15,308 nucleotides of DNA from positions 1-15,308 of the forward strand of contig JADGIZ010000349.1 of NCBI GenBank assembly GCA_027604665.1. The letters run 5' to 3'. This DNA is from Polyrhizophydium stewartii. Taxonomy: Eukaryota > Chytridiomycota > Chytridiomycetes > Rhizophydiales. The notes under the pieces were generated by a model. That model searched no databases. It saw only the letters and a program-made list of their open reading frames with translations, and was not told the origin of the DNA. Within the stretch, counting starts at the first letter, position 1, and each line of letters begins with the position of its first letter. This document shows, in pieces, positions 1-9,100 of this stretch. The translations under genes and the position numbers were made by a program.

Positions 1-53
1 CCCGCCGATCCGCCGCCGCACGCCGCACCCGCCCGGCTGACACGACCACGCAG
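1..53 (+). other. 3' end of an intron (branch point and acceptor) at the window edge
   Basis: The window appears to open inside an intron. A GGCTGACAC branch-point-like motif lies at 36-44 and is followed by an acceptor CAG at 51-53. The same CTGAC-then-AG arrangement occurs in most introns of the other genes here. Splicing at 53/54 enters the reading frame of the next feature in phase 0. The frame is also open through to position 3, so a continuous exon cannot be excluded. Confidence 0.55.
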
Positions 54-572
54 CGATACTCGCTGATCCGCGGCATCGTCATGTACAACAAGCAGACCCC
101 GCTGCGCGCCACGTCGCGCTGGCTGGGCGGCACCCCCATCACCAACCCCCTGCATCCGAACGAGGTCCCTGTCGCCGACTTTGCCCTCACAAGCAACCCC
201 GCCGTCCTCAAGGCCTTCCAGGACGACTTGGTCCCGCTCATCCTGGCCATCAACGGCACAAACTCGACAGCCGTTGGCTCAAACGGCACCGCCACCACGA
301 CCACCGCAAGCACAACCGTGGTCTTGACAAGCCTGCCACAGGCGTCCCCGGAGCCCGTCCCGCCCTCGACCGTGATCAACGCAAACCTCACCCTCACGGG
401 CTTCCTGATCTTTGCCAACGGCACCGCCACCGTCCTCAACGGCACCTGGACCGTCGTTGTCGGTGCGCGGGGGCCTGCCAATCCGTCTGCCTCGGCCTCG
501 ATGGCCTCGGCGACATACACGATGCCCTCGTTTGAAACCAGCAGCGTCGCAGTACCTTTGCCCTCGCCCTGA
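54..572 (+). CDS. C-terminal exon of an unidentified secreted, N-glycosylatable protein (5' partial)
   Basis: I do not recognise the family. The exon encodes about 172 residues ending at TGA 570-572. The first third (RYSLIRGIVMYNKQTPLRAT and the next ~45 residues) looks globular, with Pro, Trp and Asp-rich stretches. From about nucleotide 250 it turns into a Ser/Thr/Pro/Ala-rich tail with six N-glycosylation sequons (NGT, NST, NGT, NLT, NGT, NGT). That composition is typical of secreted or cell-wall proteins of fungi. The signal peptide, if present, would lie outside the window. No hydrophobic GPI-anchor or membrane segment is seen at the C-terminus, which suggests a soluble or wall-associated product. 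A secreted enzyme with a low-complexity tail is possible, but no catalytic motif is visible. Confidence 0.6.
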   Translation, partial: RYSLIRGIVMYNKQTPLRATSRWLGGTPITNPLHPNEVPVADFALTSNPAVLKAFQDDLVPLILAINGTNSTAVGSNGTATTTTASTTVVLTSLPQASPEPVPPSTVINANLTLTGFLIFANGTATVLNGTWTVVVGARGPANPSASASMASATYTMPSFETSSVAVPLPSP

Positions 573-951
573 GCAATCGTGCTCGCTTGCCCAACCGCGC
601 ATGTCAGTCGCGACCCCCGGTTTGCTATTGTCGGCTCGTTCGGCCGCCCTTCCACCTCACCCACCACCTGTGCCATCCTTGTTTGCATGTTTCATTTTCC
701 ATCCACATCACTCTCGATAACTTGAGCCCTGCGCACGGCGTGATCTCGCCGCAACCTCCCACTCCCCGCACACCACAGCCTCGTGTGGGGACTTTGCCTC
801 GCTCGTTTTTGCCCGCCTCTGTCTCCTCAGTACTCTCATCATTATTCGAAAAACACCCCTGCTAGACGCTCCCCGCAATGAAGCCGACTTCACGGTGAAC
901 CTGGTCCTTGCTTTCGCTGCGAGAGCCGCTCTTCAGATTTTTCTGTTTTCA

Positions 952-964
952 TTTTTTTTTTTTT
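952..964 (+). repeat. T13 homopolymer within a T-rich promoter tract
   Basis: A run of 13 T closes a T-rich stretch that begins near 936, about 185 nt before the NOP4 start codon. Poly(dA:dT) tracts commonly keep fungal promoters nucleosome-poor. That role here is inference from position only. Confidence 0.6.
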
Positions 965-1114
965 GCCAAAGGTTCACCAGCGACCCAGCGACCGCACCCG
1001 ACAGCGACAGCGCCCGACAGCACCGGCCTCGCACACGGCAGGCCTCTCGACGGACACGCATCACCTCTAATATCATTGCGCCAGCGCGTACGCATTCGCA
1101 CTCACACACCCAAG

Positions 1115-1130
1115 CACACACACACACACA
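1115..1130 (+). repeat. (CA)8 microsatellite in the NOP4 leader
   Basis: Eight CA units lie 18 nt before the NOP4 ATG, preceded by degenerate CACTCACACACCC sequence. They are probably in the 5' UTR. The tract is prone to length variation. Confidence 0.8.
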
Positions 1131-1148
1131 CGCTTGAGAACCGCTTAG

Positions 1149-4100
1149 ATGGCCAAGTCGGGAAAGAAGAAGGCAGCAGCCGCATCGGCCGGTGAAGCCG
1201 CCGCTGCACCGGCTCGGGACACAGTCGCAGTGACGCCGACCAAGGGCAGCAAGCGTAGTGCGTCCGCGGCCCCCGCGACGCCCGCGACGCCCGCCGTCTC
1301 GATGGTCGCCGAGCCGCCGACGCCGCGCGCGCCAGCAACGCCCGCGCCGGCAGCCGCGAGCGACGACGATGCACGGGCGCCGACCGAGCAGCCAGACGAG
1401 CCGACGACGCCGGCTGCGGCTGGCACCACGCAAAGCTCCATCTACTCCAAGTCGACACTCTTTGTCTCGACGCTGCCGTTCACGGCCACGGCGGCGGACC
1501 TCGAAGCCTTTTTCTCGCGGGTTGGGCCGGTGAGGTCGTGCTTCATTGCGACCAACCGCGCAACAGGCAAGTCGACCGGGTGCGGCTACGTGCACTTTGC
1601 GCTGCCCGAGGACGCCGCGCGGGCCCTGGTGGATCTCAAGAAGGAAAAGTTTCTGGGCGCGAGGACGCTGCGCATGCAGATGGCGATCCGCAAGTCGGTC
1701 GTTGTCCAGCGCAAGAATGGTGCGAGCGTACTTGGATGCTCTCCGAGATCCGCTGCGGGCGTTGGTCTCGAGGCTGACATCCGAGCCGCGCAGAGGGCGT
1801 TCCCGTCAATGTCGAAGAGGTCGAGGCACAGGCACAAAAGGATCTCGTCAAGATGAAGCGGAAGCTCAAGGTCGCCAGCACCGATGCCGAAGCAGCGGCT
1901 GTGGCGGCGTCCCCTGCTGCGGGTGCCGCAGCTGGCGGCCGCCCCGCACGCATGTCGTCTGTCGAGATCTCGGGCCTGCCCGATGGCCTCACCAAGAAGC
2001 AGCTGTACAAAAAGGTTCGCAAACTTGGCGAGGTTGTGCAGCTGCAGTTCCCGATGGACGAGGCCCCCGAGCGGCACGGTGCGTGCTGCGTGCCGGCTGG
2101 TGTTGGCATTGTGTGTGCTTTCAAATATTGGTGCTGACTTGGTTTGGCGCAGACGCTGCCCGTGTCGTCTACAAGTCGGAGCAGGATGCCAAGTATGCCC
2201 TCAAGCATCTCGACGGCCACAAGTTCAAGGGCGCTTCGATCTCGGCCGCGCTGGCTGCGACAAAGCGCCAGCCGCCCCAGCGCGCACGCCTGATCATCCG
2301 CAATCTGGCATTCCACTGCAAGCCCGAGAACTTGACGACTGTGTTCTCGGCTTACGGCGACATCAAGGAGTGCACGGTCCCGCACAAGCCTGATGGCAAG
2401 GCGTGCGGGTTTGGGTTTGTCGAGTTTTCTACGATGGCGGAGGCGCAGCGCGCCATGGATGCCGTCAACGGTTCCAAGATCCTCAATCGGCCCGTGGCGG
2501 TCGATTGGGCGCTGGCTAAGAGCACGTACGATCGGCTTGCGGCGGAGGCCGGTGACGACGAGGATGAAGAGGCAGAGGACGAGCAACACTCTGGCGAGGG
2601 CGAGGATCATGAAGACGAGGAAGCGCGCGAGGCCAACGCCGACGAGGATCAGGATGAAGCCGATGTCGACGCCGCGGAGATTGTTGACGAGGACGAGGAT
2701 GAAGACGCGAGCGCCGACGACGGCGACAACGAGGACGACGAAGAAGACGACGGCATCAAGGTCATAATGGACGACGAGGAAGACGACGACGACGGCGGCG
2801 ATGATGACGATGACGAAAACGACGACGATGATCCCATGGACGTCGACGAGCGAGCTGCTGCTGCTCCTCCCGCACAGCGCCGCAAGCTCCCCGACCCTGA
2901 TGACTCGGACTCGACGCTATTTATTCGCAATCTGTCGTTTGATACGACCGAAGCCGAGCTGCATGCGGCGTGCGTTTCTTCGTTTTCCGAGGCTCGTTTG
3001 CGTCACACGTGCTGACGCTTGCGGTTTATGATATCTGCAGATTCGCCGTGTACGGCAAGCTGCGCTATGCGCGCATCACAAAGGACAAGGTGACGGGCCA
3101 GTCGCGCGGGTCTGGCTTTGTGTGCTATTTCAACGAGGCCGACGCCAAAAAGTGCCTGGATGCGTACGAGGACGCCAAGACGCTTGCGGCCATGACGGCT
3201 GGCGGCGAGTCTGCCAATGCAGTGCCGCTGGGCAGCCGCGGCGGCCGCGGCGCCAAGGACGCCGGCAAAGACGCGGGCGAGGCCAAGTCGATTCTCGCTC
3301 CCGAGATGCCGCAGCTTGCGGCCGCTGCAACGCCAACGTTCATGCTCGGCGGACGGCTGCTCAACGTGACGCTTGCCGTGTCCAAGAAGCTGGCCAACGA
3401 GCTGGCACACTCTACCAAGCTGCGCCGCCGTGCCGAGGACAAGCGGCACCTGTATCTCATGCGCGAGGGTGTCATCTTCCCAGGATCCGACGCGGCAAAG
3501 ACCATGACACCCTCGGAGCTGTCGAAGCGCCAGGCGAGCTTTGCCGAGCGCAAGCGGCTGCTGCAGACGAACCCGAACCTGTTCATCTCGCGCACGCGTC
3601 TGGCCGTGCGCGGCCTGCCGCTGCGCGTGGGCGATGCGGATCTGCGCAACGCCGCGCGGCGCGGCGTGGCCGAGTTCTGGGCGCAGGTGGCGGCGGGCGT
3701 GCGCGATCCGCTCGAGCCCGAGGTGGTCGAGGAGGAGGTGGCCGAGGGCCGTGCGGCGCCTGGCGCGGCGCGCAAGGTGGTCGTGCGCCAGGCCAAGGTA
3801 CTGCGCGAGAGCGACCGCATCGACGCCGCGACGGGCAAGCCCAAGTCCAAGGGATACGGCTTCATTGAGTTTGAGTCGCATGCGGACGCGCTTGCGTGTC
3901 TGCGCTGGCTCAACAACAACCCGACGGCCTTTGCGCCGCCCGCCGCCAGCGCCGCGGCGTCGGGATCGCAGCCGGCCGACACCAAGTCCTCGCGCCGCCC
4001 GATTGTCGAGTTCGCGGTCGAGAACAGGCTCGTGCTCAAGAACCGTGCCGAGCGCAACAAGATGATCCGCGCCAAGCAGGCGCACGCCAAGGCCAAGGCT

Positions 4101-4700
4101 GCCGAGGGTGCTGATGCAGATGCAGGCGAGGCCGCCAAGGCTGGCAAGAAGAGCGGCAAGAAGAATGACAAGAAGCAAGCGGCCGGCGAGCAGCAGCAGC
4201 AGGCCGCCCACAGCCAGAAGCAGCAACAGGCAGGCGGCAAGGGCAACAAGAACAACAAGCGCAAGCGCGACGATGCAGAGGCCGCCGACGAGGGCCGCGC
4301 AAGCGAAAAGCCGGCGGCTGCCGCTGCGACAAGCAAGAAGCAGCGCAAGGGCAAGGCAGATGCCGGCAGCCAAGCAACGCAGCCGCAGCCGCAGCCGCAG
4401 CCGCAGCCGCAGCCGCAGCCGCAGCAACCCAAGAAGCAGCCGCAGCAGCCCAAGACGCAGCAGCAGCAGGTCAAGAAGCAGGCCGACGCCGACAAGCCGC
4501 TGTCCAAGAAGCAGGCCGACGCCGACAAGCCGCTGTCCAAGAAGCAGTTCAAGCGCGCCAAGCAGCAGCAGCAGGAGGACTCGTTCAATGCGCTTGTCGA
4601 GCGGTATCGCAAGCAGATGTCGTCCAACCCAGCGGCGGATGGTGGTGCGGGTGCGGGTGCAGGTGCGGGTGCGTCGAGCATCAGCAAGTGGTACTCGTGA
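1149..4700 (+). CDS. NOP4: NOP4/RBM28-like nucleolar protein with five RRMs
   Basis: Known role of the family: a nucleolar RNA-binding protein needed for 27S pre-rRNA processing and 60S subunit assembly. Exons 1149-1719, 1794-2078, 2153-2969 and 3041-4700 join to 1111 codons (1110 aa). The introns are 74, 74 and 71 nt with GTGCG donors and CTGAC branch points. Each join restores RRM continuity. RRM1 is about 102-182 (LFVSTL, then GCGYVHFA at 144-151). RRM2 is 246-322 and is split by intron 2. RRM3 is 331-410 (LIIRNL; GFGFVEFS at 371). An Asp/Glu-rich linker spans about 417-518. RRM4 is 539-673 (LFIRNL; GSGFVCYF at 581; ends LNVTLAV). RRM5 is about 743-865 (LAVRGL; GYGFIEFE at 829). The C-terminus is Lys/Ala/Gln-rich and ends in SFNALVERYRKQM, resembling the family's conserved terminal motif. 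A TAG codon directly before the ATG fixes the start. At 1110 aa it is longer than yeast Nop4 or human RBM28 (roughly 690-760 aa) because of the linker and tail. Confidence 0.93.
4383..4424 (+). repeat. (CCGCAG)7 coding repeat, Pro-Gln tract of NOP4
   Basis: Seven perfect hexamers encode an alternating Gln-Pro run in the low-complexity tail of NOP4. Further Gln-rich codons (CAGCAGCAG) follow downstream. The hexamer keeps the frame whatever its copy number. Confidence 0.9.
4473..4538 (+). repeat. Perfect 33-nt tandem duplication in the NOP4 tail
   Basis: Copies at 4473-4505 and 4506-4538 are identical, and a 9-nt third start follows at 4539-4547. Each encodes an 11-residue basic/acidic unit (KKQADADKPLS). 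Perfect identity suggests a recent slippage or unequal exchange event that kept the frame. Confidence 0.92.
4644..4673 (+). repeat. Five GGTGCR hexamers, Gly-Ala run at the NOP4 C-terminus
   Basis: Five hexamers (GGTGCG, with one GGTGCA) encode a short Gly-Ala repeat just before the terminal SSISKWYS residues of NOP4. They are G-rich on the coding strand. Confidence 0.8.
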
Positions 4701-4701
4701 T

Positions 4702-4718
4702 TGCGATGCAGCATCGCA
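4702..4718 (+). repeat. 17-nt near-palindrome just after the NOP4 stop
   Basis: TGCGATGC and GCATCGCA are perfect 8-nt inverted arms around one A, starting 2 nt after the NOP4 TGA. The 1-nt loop makes a stable RNA hairpin unlikely without opening the central pairs. It is equally a dyad DNA site. Function unknown. Confidence 0.6.
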
Positions 4719-4866
4719 GGCGTGGTTTTGGGCGGGCTATGCGAATATATGCGTTTCTGGTCCTGGCGAGCTCGGTTCTGTTCCCGGAAAAGAGGCACCG
4801 AGGCGCCGGGCGACACTTTGGCCCATGTTCGTGTGGGCGTTTCGGCGGGAAGGAGTTCACGCCGAA

Positions 4867-6065
4867 ATGGAGGCGGTGAGGCGTCCCTGGCGGCTGCGCT
4901 GGCAGCGCCGGCCAGTCGGCTGAGCGGCTGCGCGGCCCGGTGCACCACGCTGACCCGCTTGCGCTGCGGCCAGTCGCTTGCGGCGTGCCTGGCCGTGCTG
5001 CCCGACGAGGAGCGCAAGCGTGTCGGCCAGTTCAGGTTCCGCTCTGACGCCCTCGCCGCGCTGGTGAGCGACGCTGCAGGGGGGGGGGGCACAGGCCGGC
5101 GGCCGGCGTGGGCTGACGGTGGTCCTGTGCCTGCTGCCCTGCGCTCTTATGGGGCGTGCGTGGGCCGTGCGCCGGCCGTGTGGGCAGGCGGGCCTGATGC
5201 TGCCGCGAGCGGCGCTCTGCCAAGAGCTTGGCGTCGACGTGCACGACCTCGAGTTCCACCGCACCGAGATTGGGCGGCCATACATGGTGCGGGCTGCTGC
5301 TGCCGCACAACGCGGCGTTGCGGCTCGAGAGCCCGGTACGCCGTCGTGCTGACACGAGGCAAGACGCTGCGCACGGGTGCGCCGCTGGTGCACGACTACA
5401 ACGTCTCCCACCATGGCGAGTACATTCTCATGGCGGTGTCGGGCCAGCACCGCCTGGGTGTGGACGTGACCCGCATCGACACGGGCCGCCCGACGGACAC
5501 GACGCCGGCGCGCGACTTTCTCGGGTACTACGACGAGCAGTTCTCGCGGAGCGAGTGGACGTGGATCTGGCAGGGCCCGTCGGGGCTCGCGGCCCCAAAC
5601 ACCCGCGACCCGGTCTCGGGACTCAACCCGCATGCCGCGGACTTTGAGCTGCTCAAGCGGTTCCACTGCATGTGGGCCCTCAAGGAGGCGTATGTCAAGG
5701 GCGTTGGGTGCGGCATCATCATTGATCTCACGGATATCGTGTTCACGATCCGCGACGACTTTGGCGACGAGGTCGTGTCGACGGTCAATGTGCGGTGTCG
5801 TCTTGCTCGTTCTTCTGGCGGCGGTGGTCCCGGTGCCCTTGTGCTGACCGTGCATCGACTGGGGTGGGTGCAGATTTGGCCCAAGCCGCTCAAGGTCACG
5901 CTGCATATCAGGGGCAAGCTCGACACCGAGTGGTCGTTCCACGTCTCGCTCCTCGACGACTTCCACATTGTTTGCGTCGCGTCCAAGCCGGGCGTTGCCG
6001 AGGTCGGCCCGATCGAGCGCATTGCGTGGAAGGACGTCTTGAACAAGTGCGCGATAAAGGTTTGA
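4867..6065 (+). CDS. LYS5: Sfp-type 4'-phosphopantetheinyl transferase (LYS5/AASDHPPT/NpgA-like)
   Basis: Known role of the family: moves 4'-phosphopantetheine from CoA to a Ser of carrier domains (alpha-aminoadipate reductase in lysine synthesis, polyketide and peptide synthases). Modelled exons are 4867-4914, 4974-5063, 5188-5286, 5364-5789 and 5874-6065, giving 284 aa against about 310 for the human enzyme. Visible motifs: LPDEERKRVGQFRF in the N-lobe, RTEIGRPYM at 71-79, NVSHHGEY at 92-99, the Mg-binding GVDVTRI (D113) and WALKEAYVK at 183-191 with K186 and E187. Joining 5063 to 5188 restores ALAALAGLMLPRAALCQELG, as the family requires. The first exon is tentative: MEAVRRPWRLRWQ resembles the N-terminal strand of relatives but needs a weak GTCGGC donor. 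Another in-frame ATG is at 4749. Intron 4 (5790-5873) contains no stop. The gene begins 166 nt after the NOP4 stop and is convergent with IFT144. Confidence 0.87.
5790..5873 (+). other. Stop-free, in-frame intron 4 of the phosphopantetheinyl transferase
   Basis: This 84-nt segment has a GTGCGG donor, a GTGCTGACC branch point at about 5841-5849 and a GTGCAG acceptor. It is phase 0, a multiple of three and free of stops. Retention would add 28 Arg/Gly-rich residues between STVN and IWPKPLKV, inside a beta-hairpin region. The splice signals match the other introns, so I treat it as an intron. A retained coding insert remains possible. Confidence 0.7.
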
Positions 6066-6084
6066 GGGATCTCTCTGCACTCGA

Positions 6085-6090
6085 TTTATT
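6085..6090 (-). terminator. AATAAA polyadenylation signal of IFT144
   Basis: TTTATT on the + strand reads AATAAA on the - strand, 24 nt beyond the IFT144 stop at 6114. It lies in the 48-nt gap before the transferase stop at 6065. The cleavage site would therefore probably fall inside or very near the opposing gene's last exon. Confidence 0.6.
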
Positions 6091-6113
6091 GAACGCCGTG
6101 GATGCGGCGGTGA

Positions 6114-9100
6114 TCAGGCGCCCGTGCTGCCAATCAGACCGCCGTGGGCCATGTCGGACACCTTGCGAGCCTGCTCGGGGCCATCGCCCGAGCGCAGCGT
6201 GCCAAGCGCCTGCTTCGACTCGGCGGCCGGCGCGGCGGATCCCTGTGCGGGAGCTGTGGCCGCCGAGGCAACCGCGACGGCGCCTGGCCCGATCCGACTG
6301 CCCGGCGGCCCTTGTTGCGCGGGCGTTGCCGCAGCCGCTGCGTCCTCAATGTCATTCTTCTTGCCACGCAGATACGCCTCGGGATCGTCGACGGGGCGGA
6401 TGGCGTCGGGAGAGATTGTCTCGCTGCACATGGGACACTGGCCCGTCTTCTCGAGCAGGTTCTTGAAGTGCGGCGCGATGGCGGGGAACTCGCAAGTGGG
6501 GCAGACGCACCAGTCCTGGAGCACCATGTGCTGGCCCTGCCGGTGTGCGTGTGTGTCAGTGCTCTTATCGGATAGGGCAGTCGAGCTGCGGGGAGTGGCT
6601 CGTACCGTTGCGATGCAGTACGGCAAATGGTTCTTGCACTCGTCGCAGTCGAGCGTCGTCTCGGGCACCATGTTGGCGCAGAACGGGCATGGCGTTGTGG
6701 GCTCAGGCGTGCCCTCCTTCTCGGGCCGGCTTGAGACATCCTCAGCTCGTTAGTTTTCCCGCGAGCTCTGGCACAGATCATGCTCCCGCCAAGGAGCAAT
6801 CGACACCCACCGGACAATCTGCTCGATCTTGCGCTTGAACTTGGCATCGACCTTTTGCCTGTACTCGGGCCGCATGAGCATGGCGGCATAGTCAAATGCC
6901 TCCTTCTTGAGCCCGGCGCGGTGGCACTCGACGACGGTCGACGTCAGGATGGGCACCACGTGCGACGGGAAGCGGCTGATGTTGTTGGAGACGCGCATGA
7001 GCATGCGGGCACCCTTGACATGCTCGTCGATGCGCACCAACGTCTGTTGGTCGCACGCACACCAGTCCTGGTCAGCCAGAACGCAGCGCACGAGATGTCG
7101 GCGCGCGCGAGCTGCTTACCTTGACAAGCATGTAGCTGTGCAACAGCATCAGCATGCGGTCGAGCTCGGCAGGCACCTTGGCCTTGGTGCGTTTGAGCTG
7201 GCGGTAGTTGTCCAAAAGCAGGTCGTGCGCCGTGCGGTAGTTGCCAAGCACCTGCTCTTCTCTGGCGATGATGATGGCCGTGCGCGCAGCCTCCTTGAAC
7301 TGCCCGAGCGACATGTACAGCTTGAAGATGTACTTTGCGTCCTTGGGGATGCCGTCGGTCTCGCCCATGAGGTAGTCGATCAGCTCGTGCGTGAGCGAGT
7401 CGCTCTTGGCGTGCCCGACGGTCTCGATGGCCAGGTCGATGGATGTGCCGTCGGTCACGGGGCACTGCAGGAACATCTTGAGGGCGTCCGGATACCGCGA
7501 GGCGTGCAGGTAGAAGCGGCCCGCGTGCAGAAAGGCACCCTTGTTCTGAAAGTACACGGCAATGTTGATGACTGCCAGGCGCATTAGTGTCCGCGGCCGT
7601 CCGTGTGCATGCTGCCAGCGGCCTGGCGCGCCACTTACGCATTTCGTTGGTCGCGTCCTCTTGTACCAGCTCGGCAAAGTGTTCAACGACGTCCTGGCTC
7701 TTTGCAATCTCAAATGCCTCGTTGGGCATGCCGGCGATCAGGTAAAACTCGACGGCGGACTTGAAGTCACGCGCGGCCTGGAACGCCTTGGTCATCATCT
7801 TGGCTGACTCGCGCGACCGGGTCTTGCGCACCAGGATGGCGGCGCCTTCAATGTCATTGAGGTTCTCAAGCAGCACGCGCGCGACGTTGTCGTAGTCCTT
7901 TGCGCGCTCATATGCACTTGCGGCGTCGACAAACTGCTGCTCGGCTGGGTCATTTTCGGGAACCGTGTCAGGTCGAGGGAGCTCTGGCAATAAGGCAGAA
8001 CGGTCGGCCAACCTTCTTTGGCGCGCGCGTACTGCAGAAAGATTTTTGGACTGTTGAGCTTGTCGATGATTTTGGTGATCTTTCCCCAGTTCTTGACTGA
8101 GCGCGATCAGCGGCGTCAGTCGATCGTGGTGCAAATGAAGACCACGACGGCCACTTTCAACGACCCACGCTTGATCCACAGCTCGGCTGCACGTTCAAAC
8201 ATGCCGCCACGCTCGAGGATGAGCGCCGCCTCGAGGTACTGCTTGAGCGTCTCGAGGATGCCGGCGCAGTCGACCAGAACCTGCTTTTCGGTGACTTTGG
8301 CAAGCATGGCCATGCCCCGGGCAATATCGCCCGTGCGGAAAGCCATGCGTGTGAGGCCGGCAACGCACACGCGCTCGTGCTCGACCTGCTCCTCGTCCTT
8401 GTCGGCCATGATCGGCGTCGCAAGCGCCTTTTCGTACATGACCAGCGCCTCGGACGGGTTGCCTGCGTGTGCATTGCGTGACAGTCAGGACGGCGCAGAG
8501 TGGTTGTTGGTCGCCAACTGGGCGTTGGCGTGGGCGTGGGCGAGGGCGAGGCGACGCACCATCCATCTCGAGCTGGATCGCGTACTCGCGCGCAATCACG
8601 GGCACCTCCTCGGGTGCCATGCGCGCCGCGAGCGTCAGCGCTTGGTCCCACTCGAGCAGGTCGCGGCGCAGAAACAGCGCCTCTTTTGGGTTCGAGCTCG
8701 TCAAAAAGTACTGCTGCGCCATGTTAAAGTCGCCAAAGATGACGGCAATGTGGCCCTGCATCTCGACGCGCTCTTCGACAGACTCGATGCGCGTCAGGTT
8801 CATGACCATGCCGGCATCGTTGAGGATCTGGCGGTAGACGCGCTTTGCCACGAGGATGTCCATGGAGTGCAGTGCTGCCTCGGCCAGCATGGTCCACGCC
8901 TGGCGCGACGAGACGGCAGGGTGCAGCTGCCAAATATCTGCGCGCGGCGTGGGCGGTCGGACATGTAAGCAAGCATTGCGCGTGGTTGTTCCGGGCCAAG
9001 GACAACTCGCTTTTGAGCTTTCCGACCAAGTAGAGGAGCCGAAGCGCGCGGCCCTGCTCAACATCGGTCTGGAACTTGCGAAGAAAGACGTCCGGTGGTA

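Larger units (their letters stand above)
573..1148. other. Intergenic region, 576 nt: 3' flank of the edge gene and leader of NOP4
   Basis: No recognisable coding sequence, tRNA or other RNA gene is seen. Short open frames exist, but their predicted proteins are Pro/Arg/His-rich without family motifs. No AATAAA follows the upstream stop. The right half holds a pyrimidine and T-rich stretch (about 935-964) and a CA-rich stretch (about 1098-1131), likely promoter and 5' UTR material of NOP4. TAG at 1146-1148 directly precedes the NOP4 start in frame. Confidence 0.6.

Noticed and set aside
587..865. Short + strand open frame between the edge gene and NOP4
   Set aside because: The product is Pro/His/Ser-rich without family motifs, and no splice pattern links it to a neighbour.
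4876..4973. Alternative transferase intron using the GTGAGG donor at 4876
   Set aside because: It is in phase and has a better donor, but leaves only Met-Glu-Ala before SLAACLAVLP and loses the N-terminal strand seen in relatives. Kept as a fallback.
3003..5092. Long - strand open frames of 474 and 655 residues
   Set aside because: They are complementary to NOP4 exon 4. Their Leu/Arg- and Cys/Ser-rich runs mirror the CAG and GCC repeats, while the + strand shows clear RRMs.
4857..6080. 407-residue - strand open frame
   Set aside because: It is antisense to the phosphopantetheinyl transferase, whose catalytic motifs are clear on the + strand.
8927..9026. Frameshift or sequencing error in IFT144 between the LYL and LHP residues
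   Set aside because: A 100-nt phase-0 intron (GTCGGA donor, TTTGGCAG acceptor) joins the two frames and gives ALRLLYLLHP, which matches WDR19 spacing, so no error is needed.
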